A stretch of 7,016 nucleotides of DNA. Origin: Taibaiella sp. Lineage in GTDB: Bacteria > Bacteroidota > Bacteroidia > Chitinophagales > Chitinophagaceae. Positions 5,321 to 7,016 of the stretch are shown in pieces (position 1 is the stretch's first letter; every line of letters begins with the position of its first letter). The DNA lies in contig JACFNS010000133.1 of NCBI GenBank assembly GCA_019454705.1, forward strand, positions 1 through 7,016, read 5' to 3'. A program made the position numbers and the translations under genes. The notes under the pieces are model-generated. The model was given only the letters and a program-made list of their open reading frames with translations, ran no database searches and was not told the DNA's origin.

Positions 5321-7016
5321 ATGCACCTACGCTGCTTACTCTTCGCGCCATTGCTGTTGCTATTGTCAACAACAGTAAAAGCGCAACCCTACACCATCAA
5401 AGGATCGGTGAAGGATACACTGAATATGAATAACCTGCACAACGCAAGTATCACACTTATTCATGCAACTGACTCCACACTGGAAACATTTACCCGCTCA
5501 AAGGAGGATGGCACTTTTGCGCTCAACGTATCAGCACCGGGCAAATATATCCTTATGAGTGTTTTTCCGGGTTTTGCTGATTATGTAGATAAAATAGAAA
5601 TAAAAGAAAACAAGAAAGTAACAGACCTGGGCGAAATACCGATGGTCACCCGTACGCACCTGCTCAAAGAGTTCGTATTTACCGATCAGTATGCAGCTAT
5701 CAAGGTAAAAGGCGATACGATAGAATATGTTGCAGACAGCTTCAAAGTAAGGGACAACGCCACTGTAGAAGAACTGCTGAAAAAACTGCCAGGCTTGCAA
5801 GTGGACAAAGACGGTAATATACAGGCTCACGGGCAGAAGGTTGAGAAACTGCTTGTCGATGGAGAAGAGTTTTTTACTGATGATCCGGCAGTAGTGTCAA
5901 AAAGCCTGCAGGCAAAGGCTGTAGATAAAGTGCAGGTGTTTGACAAAAAAAGTGAGCAGGCAGAGTTTACCGGTATAGATGATGGTGAATCAACACGGAC
6001 AGTGAACCTGCAATTGAAAGACAATATGAAGAAAGGCTACTTCGGCAAGGTAGTTGGTGGCGGTGGTACAGGTGATGATCAGAACTATTTTGAGAACCAG
6101 GTGATGGCCAACTACTTCAAAGGCAAAAAGAAAATCTCAGCCTTTGGTATTATGGCCAATACAGGTAAGATAGGCCTGGGCTGGGAAGACAGGGATAAGT
6201 TTGGCGGCAATAACAACAATACCGTATATGAAGACGGGGTAATGTACACCTATAGCGATGGTGATGAATTTGACAGCTGGAGCGGGCAGTACAACGGGCG
6301 CGGATATCCCAAAGCCTGGACAGGCGGCCTGCACTTTTCTGATAAATGGAATGAGGATAAACATCACCTTGCTAGCAACTACCGCTATGCCAAGCAGAAT
6401 ATTGAAGCGATAAACAATACCTTTTCACAAATAATATTGCCCAATAACACACAACAATTCAGCGATGAAAGGCAGGATGAGTTTAAAACAGGGCAAAGGC
6501 ACCGAGTTGATGGATTGTATGAGTGGAAGACTGATTCACTTTCTACATTGAGGCTTACCGTAATGGGTAATTACCAAAATTCACTGAACCGCTCAACCTA
6601 CAACCAGTATAATATGGATGCCAATGGCGATACATTGATAGATAACCAAAGGCTGACGACCAACGATGCTACTACGCAAAGGCTGAATAGCTCGTTGACA
6701 TGGAAAAAGAAGTTTAAAAAGGACAGAAGAACGTTGATGCTGTCCATGACTGAAAATTATGAAGAATCAGAAAGTTCGGGTTTCCTCAACTCAGTGAACA
6801 TATCCAGCATTAATGGAACAGATTATGTAGACCAGAAAAAGGATAACGATCGCCAGGCATTGCAGTTGAACGGCTCGGCAGTATATACAGAGCCTATTAC
6901 CAAAGTGATGGCTGTGTCGGTAGAGTACAGGTTGGGTGTCAACAACAGTACCTCTGAAAGAACAACATTTAATAAGAGTAACCCTAATACAGATGCGTAC
7001 GATTTGCGCGACGATA
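5321..7016 (+). CDS. outer-membrane beta-barrel protein with carboxypeptidase-regulatory-like and TonB-plug-like domains, N-terminal part (3' end outside window)
   Basis: The frame from ATG 5321 stays open to the right edge, giving 565 residues of a protein whose relatives are usually about 900 or more. Residues 1-21 are a signal peptide (LLFAPLLLLLSTTVKA|Q). Residues 24-108 form a carboxypeptidase-regulatory-like beta-sandwich (TIKGSVKD...SITLIHATDSTLETF...GTFALNV). Residues 125-235 look like a TonB-receptor plug: VKGDTIEYVADSFKV, then ATVEELLKKLPGLQVDKDG, LLVDGEEFF and AVDKVQVFDKKSE. From about 240 onward the sequence is strand-like and rich in Asn, Gly and aromatics, as expected of an outer-membrane barrel (the outer-membrane beta-barrel family 3 group, by recollection). 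No convincing TonB box is seen, so uptake activity is uncertain; members are often annotated only as TonB-dependent receptor-like. No SusD-like partner is in view. Cargo unknown. Confidence 0.92.
   Translation, partial: MHLRCLLFAPLLLLLSTTVKAQPYTIKGSVKDTLNMNNLHNASITLIHATDSTLETFTRSKEDGTFALNVSAPGKYILMSVFPGFADYVDKIEIKENKKVTDLGEIPMVTRTHLLKEFVFTDQYAAIKVKGDTIEYVADSFKVRDNATVEELLKKLPGLQVDKDGNIQAHGQKVEKLLVDGEEFFTDDPAVVSKSLQAKAVDKVQVFDKKSEQAEFTGIDDGESTRTVNLQLKDNMKKGYFGKVVGGGGTGDDQNYFENQVMANYFKGKKKISAFGIMANTGKIGLGWEDRDKFGGNNNNTVYEDGVMYTYSDGDEFDSWSGQYNGRGYPKAWTGGLHFSDKWNEDKHHLASNYRYAKQNIEAINNTFSQIILPNNTQQFSDERQDEFKTGQRHRVDGLYEWKTDSLSTLRLTVMGNYQNSLNRSTYNQYNMDANGDTLIDNQRLTTNDATTQRLNSSLTWKKKFKKDRRTLMLSMTENYEESESSGFLNSVNISSINGTDYVDQKKDNDRQALQLNGSAVYTEPITKVMAVSVEYRLGVNNSTSERTTFNKSNPNTDAYDLRDD

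Overview
The window looks like a chromosomal segment of a Bacteroidota bacterium, most likely from the Chitinophagaceae/Sphingobacteriia side (inference). The evidence is a large outer-membrane beta-barrel protein with a carboxypeptidase-regulatory-like N-terminus, starts without Shine-Dalgarno sequences, -7 boxes of the TAnnTTTG type, and a periplasmic GH3/serine-hydrolase fusion typical of this phylum. All convincing genes are on the + strand. The longer minus-strand open frames are shadows of these genes.

Layout: (1) 1-495, the C-terminal part of a HExxH metallopeptidase-like protein, cut by the left edge. (2) 496-739, a non-coding stretch packed with hairpins: two small covarying palindromes, a ~54-nt imperfect palindrome and a fourth hairpin, resembling dispersed palindromic (REP-like) repeats. 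(3) 740-1513, a TSUP (TauE/SafE) membrane transporter. (4) 1514-1638, a short region dense in palindromes, including two TGTCA/TGACA sites whose centres are exactly 30 bp apart, in front of (5) 1639-2073, an Hsp20 small heat-shock chaperone closed by a strong intrinsic terminator (2103-2141). (6) 2193-5198, a 1001-residue exported fusion of a NagZ-type GH3 beta-N-acetylglucosaminidase with a serine beta-lactamase-like amidase/esterase domain. (7) 5321 to the right edge, the first ~565 residues of an outer-membrane beta-barrel protein with a TonB-receptor-like plug.

The genes look like independent transcription units rather than one operon: gaps are 120-245 bp, there is a terminator after hsp20, and a candidate promoter lies in front of each of the last three genes. 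The GH3/serine-hydrolase fusion is the most informative protein. It places in one exported polypeptide the two activities that Bacillus subtilis encodes as the neighbouring genes nagZ and amiE for muropeptide rescue. No clear novel defence or mobile system is visible. The observations most worth following up are the hairpin cluster at 499-649, the palindromic operator-like array before hsp20, and a shared upstream architecture (T7AACAT, then GCAAAAnAAT, then the -7 box) at the promoters of the fusion gene and the beta-barrel gene.
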